Source of the DNA: Azotobacter vinelandii
GTDB taxonomy: Bacteria > Pseudomonadota > Gammaproteobacteria > Pseudomonadales > Pseudomonadaceae
DNA length: 64,000 nt
Strand: one strand, 5' to 3'
NCBI RefSeq assembly: GCF_001571105.1
Contig: NZ_BCTD01000005.1
Made by a program: the position numbers and the translations under genes
The notes under the pieces: generated by a model
What the model was told of the DNA's origin: nothing
The model's input: only the letters and a program-made list of their open reading frames with translations
The model's database searches: none
In this document: positions 8,087-15,717 of the stretch, piece after piece
Layout: every line of letters starts with the position of its first letter
Position numbering within the stretch: the stretch's first letter is position 1

Positions 8087-9766
8087 TCATGGGCGCGCAG
8101 GGACGATCAACAGGGCGAGCAGAGCCAGGTTGAGCAGCAGGGAGAGCAGGGCGACGCCGCGCCAGACCTTCAGCGGCTCGCGCTCCAGCCAGGGACGGGG
8201 GTGCAGTTCCTGGGGTCGGCGTTCGCCCCGCTCCAGATCGAGCAGCCATTCCTCGGCGGTTTCGAAGCGCTGCTCGGGATCGGCGATCAGCGCCCGCTGC
8301 AGGCATTCGTCGAGCCAGGCGGGCAGGTCCGGCCGATAGCGGCTGGCCGGGAGCGGAGTACCGAAGCGTGGATGCTGGAAGGCCTCGATCTCACCATAGG
8401 GGTAATGGCCGGTGAGCAGAAGATAGAGGGTGACGCCGGCGGCGTAGAGATCCTGGCGAGCGTCGGGCGCGGCGCCGGCGAAGGCTTCCGGCGCGATATG
8501 GCTGGGCGTGCCCGGCAGGCTGTTGGGCTCGTCGCGGGACAGTCCCGGGCAGTAGGCCAGGCCGAAGTCGAGCAGGCGCAGCTCGCCGTCCTCGCCCCAT
8601 AGCAGGTTTTCCGGCTTGATGTCGCGGTGCAGGATGTTGCGTCGGTGCAGCATGCCGAGCGCGCGCAGCAGGCGGGGGGCGAGGTCCAGCCACTGGGCCA
8701 GGGTCAGCGGGCCGTGCGCCTGCAGGTGCTCGGCCAGGGTTTTGCCCGGGTATTCGCGCTGCACGTAGTAAAGGTGTTGGCGCTGCGGCAAGGGCGCGAT
8801 CTCCGGAAAATAGCGGCTCGCCACCCGACGCAGGAACCATTCCTCCAGCAACAGAGCCTGGCCGGCTTCGGCCTTGCTGTGTCGGGTCGGTGGCAGGGTC
8901 TTCAGCAACCAGCGTCGTTCATGGCTGTCGCGTACCCGGTAGACCAGGGATTGGCGCGACTCCGCCAGCAGGCCATCGACTCGCCAGCCCTCGAACGACT
9001 GGCCTTCGCGCAGTGCGGGCGGCGCTGGCCAGTGTTGCAGCCGGGCCAGGCTGTCGGCCAGCGAGCCTTCCGGCAGGCGTTCGGCGCGCACCAGCAGGGC
9101 GCTGGCATTGTCCCGGCTGCCGGCCAGATGGGCGGCGCGTACCAGTGCCCGGCTCGCCACCGAGCTGTCCTGCTCGTCGACGAGAATGCGGCGGATACCC
9201 TGGTCGCCCAGAGTGGCCCAGACACCGTCGCTGACCAGCAGGAAGGCATCGGCTTCCTGCAGGTCGCCATCCCGGTAGTCGACCAGCAGGTGCTGGTCCA
9301 GACCCAGGGCGCGTTTGAGCACATGGCGCATCCCGGGCTGCTCCCAGACGTGCTCCTCGGTCAGCCGTTGCAGTTGTCCGTCGCGCCAGCGATAGGCCCG
9401 GCAGTCGCCGACATGGGCGAGGGTGAAGCGTCGTCCGCGCAAAACCAGGGCGGTGAGGGTGGTGAGCAGCGGCTGGCCGCCACCGTTGGCCTGCAGCCAG
9501 CGGTTCTGCGCCAGCAGCAGGCGATCCAGCGCCTGCGCCACCGCCCAGGTTTCCGGGGTGGCGTAGTAGTCCATGGCCAGGGCCTGCAGGCTGGCGCGTG
9601 CCGCCAGGCCGCCGTCGGCGCACTGGCTGACGCCATCGGCGAGGGCGAACAGGTAGCCCTTGCTCGCCGCCAGCGTCGGATTCGGGGTTACCACGCGGAT
9701 GGCATCCTGGTTTTCCGGGCGGGGACCGGCGGCGCTGGCTTCGCCGATGCTGAGTTGCAGAGTCAT
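8087..9766 (-). CDS. PP2C phosphatase - Ser/Thr protein kinase fusion, membrane-anchored
   Basis: The protein has 559 residues. Residues 1-235 are a PP2C-type phosphatase domain (ENQDAI, ALADGVSQ, HVGDCRAYR, LVSDGVW and SRDNASALL supply the metal-binding Asp residues). Residues 260-520 are a Hanks-type kinase with ATP-site Lys (WLLKTLPP), catalytic loop HRDIKPEN, LLDFGLAY and APEA. A hydrophobic segment near 537-555 (LLSLLLNLALLALLIV) anchors the C-terminus. Carrying opposing activities in one chain suggests self-limiting signalling. It lies between the nitrate transporter and nirB in the same direction, as in P. aeruginosa. It probably shares the nasA transcript because the gap is 86 bp. The substrate is unknown; a link to nitrate use is inferred from position only. 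Confidence 0.9.
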   Translation of the reverse strand: MTLQLSIGEASAAGPRPENQDAIRVVTPNPTLAASKGYLFALADGVSQCADGGLAARASLQALAMDYYATPETWAVAQALDRLLLAQNRWLQANGGGQPLLTTLTALVLRGRRFTLAHVGDCRAYRWRDGQLQRLTEEHVWEQPGMRHVLKRALGLDQHLLVDYRDGDLQEADAFLLVSDGVWATLGDQGIRRILVDEQDSSVASRALVRAAHLAGSRDNASALLVRAERLPEGSLADSLARLQHWPAPPALREGQSFEGWRVDGLLAESRQSLVYRVRDSHERRWLLKTLPPTRHSKAEAGQALLLEEWFLRRVASRYFPEIAPLPQRQHLYYVQREYPGKTLAEHLQAHGPLTLAQWLDLAPRLLRALGMLHRRNILHRDIKPENLLWGEDGELRLLDFGLAYCPGLSRDEPNSLPGTPSHIAPEAFAGAAPDARQDLYAAGVTLYLLLTGHYPYGEIEAFQHPRFGTPLPASRYRPDLPAWLDECLQRALIADPEQRFETAEEWLLDLERGERRPQELHPRPWLEREPLKVWRGVALLSLLLNLALLALLIVPARP

Positions 9767-9852
9767 GGGCGATCTCCGGGCTCGGGGGGCTGGATACGAG
9801 AAGGCCTCCAGGCGGAGAGCATGGAGGCCGTCGGTTGGGGGACGGGGCCGCC

Positions 9853-11064
9853 TCAGACCCGTGCCGCCGTCACCGCGGCGCTACCCCAGGTGGTGCGCCA
9901 GCGCTTCTTCACGCCGTGCAGGCCGATCCAGGCGATCACGCCGAGAGCGGCGAACAGCCACAGGCCGATCTGGTAGTCGCCGGTGGACTGCTTGATGGCG
10001 CCGAGTCCCGCGGTCAGGGCGAAACCGCCGATACCGCCGGCCATGCCGATCAGGCCGGTCATCACGCCGATCTCCTTGCGAAAACGCTGTGGCACCAGTT
10101 GGAACACCGCGCCGTTGCCGGCGCCCAGGCTGAGCATGGCGACCACGAACAGGGCCAGCGCGGCGCTGGAGCTGGACAGGTTGAAGCCGACCACGGCGAT
10201 GCACAGGGCGGCCAGGGTATACATCACCAGCAGGGTGCGAATCCCGCCGATGCGGTCGGCCAGGGCGCCGCCGAGCGGACGCAGCAGGCTGCCGGCGAAC
10301 ACGCAGGCGGCGGTGTAGTAGCCGGCTTTCACCGGATCGAAGCCGTACTGGTCGTGGAAGTAGCCGGGCAGGGTGCTGGCCAGGCCGAGGAAGCCGCCGA
10401 AAGTCACGCTGTAGAACAGCATGAACCACCAGCTGTCGCGGTCGGCCAGGGCTTTCAGGTAGTCGGCTACGGCCTTTGGTTGCGGGCGCTCCGGAGCGTT
10501 CCTGGCGACACCGGCGAAGATGACCAGGGTCAGCACCAGCGGGATCAGCGCCAGGCCGAACACATTGTTCCAGCCGAATGCGCCGGCCAGACCGGGAGCG
10601 AAGAGCGCGGCGAGCACGGTGCCGGAGTTGCCGGCGCCGGCGATGCCCATGGCTTTGCCCTGGTGCTGCGGCGGATACCACTGCGAGGCCAGCGGCAGGG
10701 CCACGGCGAAGGAGGCGCCGGCGAAGCCGAGGAACAGGCCGAGCAGCAACGCCTGTTCGTAGTTGTGGATGCCCATGCTCCAGGCCAGCCCCAGGGCGGC
10801 GATGACGATCGCCTGGCCGAGGATGCCGGCGCTCTTCGGCGAAGTGCGGTCGGCCAGCATGCCCATGACGAAGCGCAGCACGGCGCCGGAGAGGATCGGC
10901 GTGGCGACCATCAGGGCGCGTTGTTGAGTGCTCAGCCCTAGGTCGGTGGCGATCTGCACGCCCAACGGGCCGAGCACGTACCAGACCATGAAGCTCAGGT
11001 CGAAATAGAGGAATGCGGCGAACAGCGTGGGGGTATGGCCAGCCTTCCAGAAACTCGTATTCAT
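9853..11064 (-). CDS. nasA: Nitrate/nitrite transporter, MFS NarK/NasA family
   Basis: This 403-residue inner-membrane permease with about 12 hydrophobic segments imports nitrate for assimilation. The family signature appears twice: GLFLGFAGASFAVALPLASQW in the first half, and the glycine-rich GAGNGAVFQLVPQRF and GLIGMAGGIGGFALTAGLG in the second half, which correspond to the nitrate-signature motifs of NarK proteins. The length is typical. It is the first gene of a minus-strand unit with the PP2C-kinase fusion and has its own sigma-54 promoter and ANTAR leader. The symbol nasA follows P. aeruginosa use; A. vinelandii literature uses nasA for the nitrite reductase gene. Confidence 0.93.
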   Translation of the reverse strand: MNTSFWKAGHTPTLFAAFLYFDLSFMVWYVLGPLGVQIATDLGLSTQQRALMVATPILSGAVLRFVMGMLADRTSPKSAGILGQAIVIAALGLAWSMGIHNYEQALLLGLFLGFAGASFAVALPLASQWYPPQHQGKAMGIAGAGNSGTVLAALFAPGLAGAFGWNNVFGLALIPLVLTLVIFAGVARNAPERPQPKAVADYLKALADRDSWWFMLFYSVTFGGFLGLASTLPGYFHDQYGFDPVKAGYYTAACVFAGSLLRPLGGALADRIGGIRTLLVMYTLAALCIAVVGFNLSSSSAALALFVVAMLSLGAGNGAVFQLVPQRFRKEIGVMTGLIGMAGGIGGFALTAGLGAIKQSTGDYQIGLWLFAALGVIAWIGLHGVKKRWRTTWGSAAVTAARV

Positions 11065-11200
11065 CGAACACCTCGTCGGCGACAGGCAACTCCGCTGGAT
11101 CGACGGACGATGCGCGCGTCCGGGCCGGAGTCATGACAGGTTGAAAAGGGCGGGCCACGAGGGCCTCCGTTCACCGCCCCGGGCGTTGGGGCCGAAACGC

Positions 11201-11281
11201 AAAAGGCGCCACATCACGACTCGCCGGAGCGAGGGTGATGCGACGCCTTTGTCGTTCGACAGGCAACCGCCGTTGGCTGCC
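11201..11281 (-). promoter_or_regulatory. ANTAR-type antitermination leader of nasA
   Basis: On the minus strand a 7-bp hairpin GGCAGCC/GGTTGCC (11281-11262) carries hexaloop AACGGC, with the A1/G4 pattern recognised by ANTAR proteins. It is followed at once by TGTC-GAAC-GACA (11261-11250), a hairpin without the canonical loop. Then comes a long terminator stem (AAAGGCG and CATCAC pairing with GTGATG and CGCCTTTT) with a T-rich tail to about 11201. The layout parallels the nirB leader, so NasT control is inferred for the transporter too. Confidence 0.8.
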
Positions 11282-11296
11282 CTGTGCCAGATCCTT

Positions 11297-11312
11297 AGCA
11301 ATACCCATGCCT
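11297..11312 (-). promoter_or_regulatory. Sigma-54 (-24/-12) promoter of nasA
   Basis: On the minus strand AGGCATGGGTATTGCT has GG and GC ten bases apart and a TTGC core, fitting RpoN. The predicted start is near 11286, so the first ANTAR hairpin begins about five bases into the transcript. Confidence 0.75.
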
Positions 11313-11391
11313 GCGTTCGGCTGCTATTTTGGGAAATTCCGGCGTCTTTGCGGAGACGTTACGAGCCAAAACGAGGCGAACGATCCGGGAT

Positions 11392-11408
11392 TGCACTGTA
11401 TTGGGGCG
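11392..11408. promoter_or_regulatory. NtrC-like enhancer box upstream of nasA
   Basis: TGCACTGTATTGGGGCG matches TGCACY-N5-GGTGCA at 10 of 12 fixed positions and is nearly the same 17-mer as at 8050-8066. It is centred about 114 bp upstream of the predicted nasA start. The rest of the 11065-11580 gap shows nothing further that I can support. Confidence 0.55.
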
Positions 11409-11580
11409 TTGTCACGCTTGCCGAAATGGCTTGGCTCAGGCCGCGACGGGATGCCGGAAGCGGTAGGAAGGGCTTCGCTTGTAGGTCGCGAGCGCGCTGC
11501 TAATGTTACGAACAGGTTACTTCTCATTGGCACCTTCCAGGATGTCGGCGACGCCGCTGGAGCGGATTGGAAAGGAAGCC

Positions 11581-13254
11581 ATGGCGATTTCCCTGAAGGA
11601 GTTGCTGCTCGGGCTGTACCTGCTGATCCAGCATGACTATTACCGCGAGCGCCTGATGGCGCTGCAGGGCGGCGTGCCGGTAGTGCTGTTCGCCGGGATG
11701 TTCGCCGTGTTGCTCGTTGCCTTGTGGCTGACCGCCCACATCCGGTCGGCCCCGGTCCGCTACCTGTTCGCTTTGCTGTTCTTCGCCAGCACGCTGTTCT
11801 TCGACGTCTACACCCAGGTCTCCGCCGAGTACCTGACCTACGGCACCTTCGTCTCGTTGATCTATTCCGGCGGCTTCATCGACGAGGCCCTGTACCAGTA
11901 CCGGGCGAGTATCCTGGTCTGTGCCGCCGGAGCCTTGCCGTTATTGTTCGGCATCGCTCTCGCACCCCGGCGGCGCCTGCCGCTACCGGGGATCGCGCTG
12001 GTCGCGGCGCCACTCTGCGCTCTGCTGCTGCTGACGGGCATCCTGTTCGTGCGCGGTGGCGTCGGGGCTCGCGGTCTGCCGGCGATGTATACGCCGCTGG
12101 CCTACCTCAACCTGTTCGCCTACGAGGCGGCGAGCAGCACCGTGGGGCCGCGGGAAACGGTAAGCCTGCCGCGCCATGGCCAGGCGATCGGCAACGATAT
12201 CGTGCTGATCATCGACGAGAGCGTGTCCGGCAACTATCTGGACATCAATGTCGAGCACGGCGTGCGCACCAACCTCGGGCAGTCGCCTCCCGGTGCGACC
12301 CTCTACAACTACGGCTATGCCGCCGCCATCGCCAACTGCAGCGCCGATACCAACGTCACCCTGCGTTACGGGGGCACGCGCAGCGATTACCTGCGGATCA
12401 ATTCGACCATGCCCTCGATCTGGCAGTACGCCAGGAGGGCCGGGCTGCGTACGGTCTACATCGATGCACAGCGCACCGGCGGACGCTTGCAGAATCTGAT
12501 GAGCAAGAGCGAGCGAAAGGAAATCGACGAGTTCGTCCAGTTCGACGGCATCCCGGTACGCGACCGCGACATGGCGGCTGCGCAGAAACTCATCGAACTG
12601 CTCGGCAACGATACGGCCGAGCTGATCTACCTCAACAAGGTCGGCGCGCACTTTCCGGTGCACGACAAGTACCCGGACGATTTCATGATCTACCGACCGG
12701 CATTGCCGCGCGGCCGGTACGCCGATATTTCCGATACCGGCGAGCGTGACGGCTTCGGCGGCCAGGCCGAGGATTGGGGGCGGTACCGCAACGCCTACAG
12801 AAATACCCTGCTGTGGAACGTCGGCGAGTTCTTCGCCCGGCTCTTCGCCCGGGCCAGGCTCGACAATGCCGTGCTGATCTATACCTCCGACCATGGCCAG
12901 GACCTGCACGAGCGCGGCAACCCCGGGCTCGATACCCACTGTGGCGGCGATCCGGTGGTGGAGGAGGGATTGGTGCCGCTGGTGGTGATCCAGGGTCACG
13001 GCCTGCGCGGCCTCGACTGGCAACGCGAACTGACGGGCAACAGGAACCGTTCCAGCCACTACAACATCTTCCCCACGCTGCTGCAGTTGATGGGCTACGA
13101 CCTGACGGCGCTGCAAGCCGTCTATGGCAGGCCGCTGAGCCTGCATACCGAGGACGAATTCACCTTCAACACCCGCTTCAATGCGCGCCTGGGAGAGAAG
13201 GCGAACTGGAAGTTCATCGACTTGAAGGAGGTGGTGACGCCCGTGCTGCAGTGA
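11581..13254 (+). CDS. Membrane-bound sulfatase/phosphoethanolamine-transferase-like protein
   Basis: The protein has 557 residues. The start at 11581 is chosen over 11503 because of the GGAAAGGAAG ribosome site and because it leads straight into the membrane region. Residues 1-175 hold about four or five transmembrane helices. The C-terminal 380 residues form an alkaline-phosphatase-superfamily domain facing the periplasm: nucleophile region IVLIIDESVSGNYLD, metal-site TSDHGQDLHERGN, and SHYNIFPTLLQLMGYD near the end. This architecture is shared by EptA-type lipid A phosphoethanolamine transferases and related sulfatases. The nucleophile loop reads DESVS where many relatives have GES or GET. 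The exact acceptor is not evident. It is a single gene divergent from nasA. Confidence 0.8.
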   Translation: MAISLKELLLGLYLLIQHDYYRERLMALQGGVPVVLFAGMFAVLLVALWLTAHIRSAPVRYLFALLFFASTLFFDVYTQVSAEYLTYGTFVSLIYSGGFIDEALYQYRASILVCAAGALPLLFGIALAPRRRLPLPGIALVAAPLCALLLLTGILFVRGGVGARGLPAMYTPLAYLNLFAYEAASSTVGPRETVSLPRHGQAIGNDIVLIIDESVSGNYLDINVEHGVRTNLGQSPPGATLYNYGYAAAIANCSADTNVTLRYGGTRSDYLRINSTMPSIWQYARRAGLRTVYIDAQRTGGRLQNLMSKSERKEIDEFVQFDGIPVRDRDMAAAQKLIELLGNDTAELIYLNKVGAHFPVHDKYPDDFMIYRPALPRGRYADISDTGERDGFGGQAEDWGRYRNAYRNTLLWNVGEFFARLFARARLDNAVLIYTSDHGQDLHERGNPGLDTHCGGDPVVEEGLVPLVVIQGHGLRGLDWQRELTGNRNRSSHYNIFPTLLQLMGYDLTALQAVYGRPLSLHTEDEFTFNTRFNARLGEKANWKFIDLKEVVTPVLQ

Positions 13255-13377
13255 GGTACGGACCGCGGGGGCGTCGATGGGGCCGGTCGGCGAGTGCGCT
13301 GCTATCATGGCGCCCCCCGAGAGCGAGGACCTCCGATCCTCTCGTGAACCCGCGAGCAGGACAGTCTGGAGTTCGCC

Positions 13378-14304
13378 ATGTCGTGTATCGTCACCTTGAC
13401 CCTGAACCCGGCGATGGATGTCTCGACCGCCGTTGCGCGGCTCGAGCCGACCCGCAAGCTGCGTTGTGGTCCGCCGCGCTACGAGCCGGGCGGTGGCGGG
13501 ATCAACGTGGCGCGAGTGATCCGGGCACTCGGCGGCGAGAGCGTGGCGGTCTATCCGGCCGGCGGTCCGTTCGGCGAGATGCTGCAGCATGCGCTGGAGG
13601 CGCTCGGTCTGCCCCAGGTGCGGGTGCCGATCGCTGGCGATACCCGGGAAAGTTTCACCGTGGACGAGGGTGAAACCGGCCTGCAGTACCGTTTCGTCCT
13701 GCCCGGCCCGACCTTGACTCCGACGGAGCGGCGGAACTGTCTGGAAACCATCGCCGCGCTTGTGCCGGCGCCATCCCATCTGGTCGTCAGTGGCAGTTTT
13801 CCGTCCGGCGTGGCGCTGGATTTCCACGACGAAATCCTGGATCTGGCGCGGCGCCTGGGGGCGAGGCTGGTGCTCGACTACTCGGGAGAGGCCCTGCGCC
13901 ATGCGGTGGCCCGCGGAGGTATCCACCTGCTCAAGCCGAGCCTGAGCGAGCTCTCCAGCCTGGCGGGGCGGCGACTGGACGACGAGGCCGGACAGGAGGA
14001 GGAGGCACGCCGGCTGGTCGAGCGGGGCGCGGTGGAGATCGTCGTCCTGTCCCTCGGCGCCGGCGGCGCGCTGCTGGCGAGCCGGGAAGGCATCGAGCGC
14101 TTTTCCGCCTTCGACGTGCCCTTGCGCAGTGCGGTGGGGGCCGGCGACAGCGTGGTCGGCGCCACGGTACTCGCCTTGAGTCGCGGCTGGAGCCTGCACG
14201 ATGCGGTGCGCTACGGCATGGCCGCGGCGGCCGCGACCCTGATGCGCCCCGGCACCGGGCTGTGCCGGGCGGAAGATGTCGAGCGCCTGTATCGCGAGGG
14301 CTAA
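13378..14304 (+). CDS. pfkB: PfkB-family 6-phosphofructokinase/1-phosphofructokinase-type sugar kinase
   Basis: This 308-residue ribokinase-fold kinase phosphorylates a phospho-sugar using ATP. It has LTLNPAMDVS at the N-terminus, the substrate-side motif EPGGGGINVARVIRALGG, and the ATP/catalytic-base motif SAVGAGDSVVGA near residues 245-256. These fit PfkB and FruK rather than ribokinase. No PTS fructose genes lie nearby, so 6-phosphofructokinase II (fructose-6-phosphate to fructose-1,6-bisphosphate) is preferred over FruK. Tagatose-6-phosphate kinase cannot be excluded. It stands alone, 124 bp after the sulfatase-like gene. Confidence 0.82.
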   Translation: MSCIVTLTLNPAMDVSTAVARLEPTRKLRCGPPRYEPGGGGINVARVIRALGGESVAVYPAGGPFGEMLQHALEALGLPQVRVPIAGDTRESFTVDEGETGLQYRFVLPGPTLTPTERRNCLETIAALVPAPSHLVVSGSFPSGVALDFHDEILDLARRLGARLVLDYSGEALRHAVARGGIHLLKPSLSELSSLAGRRLDDEAGQEEEARRLVERGAVEIVVLSLGAGGALLASREGIERFSAFDVPLRSAVGAGDSVVGATVLALSRGWSLHDAVRYGMAAAAATLMRPGTGLCRAEDVERLYREG

Positions 14305-14311
14305 GGCTTTC

Positions 14312-15634
14312 TCAGAGAGCGGCGAGGTCGGCGCTCAGGCTGGCGAAGTCCGGCCGTTGCTCCGCTTGCGTGCTCATGCAGGCTTCCCGCAGTTGCCCGA
14401 GACGCCGTTGACGCAGGTTCCGCTCGTCCGCCGGACAGCGCTCCAGCAACTCTTCCAGCAGACAGCCGAAGGCTCGCGCCTCGATGCGTTGCAGCGCCCG
14501 GCCAGCGGCGCTGCCCGGCTCGAAGAACGAGGCGGCGCCGAAATCGCCGAGCAGGCAGTCGCCCTGTTCGTCCACCAGCAGGTTATGGGCGTACAGATCG
14601 CCATGCAGGATGCCGCGTCCATGTAGATGGTTCACCGCTGCGGCCACGCCACGAGCGATGCGCAAGGCCTCGTCGAAGACGAAGCGCCGTTCCGGCGCAT
14701 GGCAGTCGCGACTGCAACTGGCCAGCGAGGGCGGTCCGGCAAGTACGCGGAAGGTCGGGTCGATCAGTTCCAGCAGCAGCCCCGGTGGCGCTCCCGGTCG
14801 TTCGGCCAGCGGGCCGGCCACGCGGATCAGGTTGGCATGCTCGCCGGCGGCGAGGCAGGCGGCCATTTCGCTGCGCGGCAGGCCGTCGCTGGTGACGCTG
14901 CCCTTGAACAGCTTGGCCGCCATGGGCCGTGCCGGTTGTCCGGGGCTGCGCCAGTCGGCGCGCTGGATGATGCCGGAAGCGCCCTGGCCGAGGATCTCGC
15001 CGAGTGCGATGTCGCTGCGCGGGATCGGCGGCAGCGGATGCCGGCGCAGGACTTCCGCCTCGCTGGCATCGCTGAAGGGATTGCCGGCGAAGGCCAGCCA
15101 GGACAGCCGCGGCAGCTCCGCCAGCCAGCCGGGCAGGGCCGCGAGGCGGTTGGCGGCGATGCGCAGCAACTCCAGCCGCTCCAGCCCGGCCAGACTCGCT
15201 GGCAGCGTCCGCAATCGGTTGCCGGCCAGCATCAGCTTCTGCAAGCGGGGGCGCTCTCCCAGCTCGGTGGGCAGGTGTTCCAGCCGGTTGTCGGTCAGGA
15301 TCAGCCAGCGCAATGCCGGCGGCAGCGCGGCAGCCGGCAGGTGGTGGATGCGGTTGGCCTTGAAGCCGATCATTTCCAGTCGCGGGCAGTCGCCGAGTAC
15401 TTCCGGCAATACGCTGAACGGATTGTCCGAGCAGAACAGGATGCGCAGCTTGCCAAGGCGCGGCAGGTCGGCCGGCAGGCTGGTCAGGCGATTGCCCGAA
15501 AGGTCGAGGATTTCCAGGCTGTCGGCCAGGGCGAAGATTTCCTCGGGAAATGCGTCGAGGTCGGCGGAGAGTGTCAGGCGCGCGCTGCCGGCCAGTTCGC
15601 CGCGGCGCAATTGTTCGAGGGTGGACATGGGCAT
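14312..15634 (-). CDS. Leucine-rich-repeat protein with C-terminal protein-kinase domain
   Basis: The protein has 440 residues. Residues 10-205 contain about seven LRRs of the LxxLxLxxNxLxxLP type (ILDLSGNRLTSLP, WLILTDNRLEHLP, KLMLAGNRLRTLP). Residues 210-440 are a kinase domain: glycine loop GEILGQGASG, ATP Lys in AAKLFKG, catalytic loop HGDLYAHNLL (HGD in place of HRD), and LLGDFGAAS as the DFG. The conserved Asp and Asn are present, so it may be active. There is no signal peptide or membrane segment, so it is probably cytosolic. ATG codons at 15634 and 15628 are equally possible starts. LRR-kinases occur in other pseudomonads; the target is unknown. Confidence 0.88.
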   Translation of the reverse strand: MPMSTLEQLRRGELAGSARLTLSADLDAFPEEIFALADSLEILDLSGNRLTSLPADLPRLGKLRILFCSDNPFSVLPEVLGDCPRLEMIGFKANRIHHLPAAALPPALRWLILTDNRLEHLPTELGERPRLQKLMLAGNRLRTLPASLAGLERLELLRIAANRLAALPGWLAELPRLSWLAFAGNPFSDASEAEVLRRHPLPPIPRSDIALGEILGQGASGIIQRADWRSPGQPARPMAAKLFKGSVTSDGLPRSEMAACLAAGEHANLIRVAGPLAERPGAPPGLLLELIDPTFRVLAGPPSLASCSRDCHAPERRFVFDEALRIARGVAAAVNHLHGRGILHGDLYAHNLLVDEQGDCLLGDFGAASFFEPGSAAGRALQRIEARAFGCLLEELLERCPADERNLRQRRLGQLREACMSTQAEQRPDFASLSADLAAL

Positions 15635-15717
15635 TCGTCGGGCCTGTGGTCAGTCAGGCAGGAAGTATGGTCGGCAAGGCGCGGAAAGCCCCGTCGCCGG
15701 GACGGGGCCGGTGCGGC

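Noticed and set aside
11275..11290. Second sigma-54-like motif TGGCACAGGGCAGCC before nasA
   Set aside because: The GG to GC spacing is one base short, and it would start the transcript inside or after the ANTAR hairpin; the motif at 11297-11312 has correct spacing.
11983..14199. 738-codon minus-strand frame opposite the sulfatase-like gene and pfkB
   Set aside because: Repetitive His/Gln/Arg-rich shadow sequence; the sense genes are well supported.
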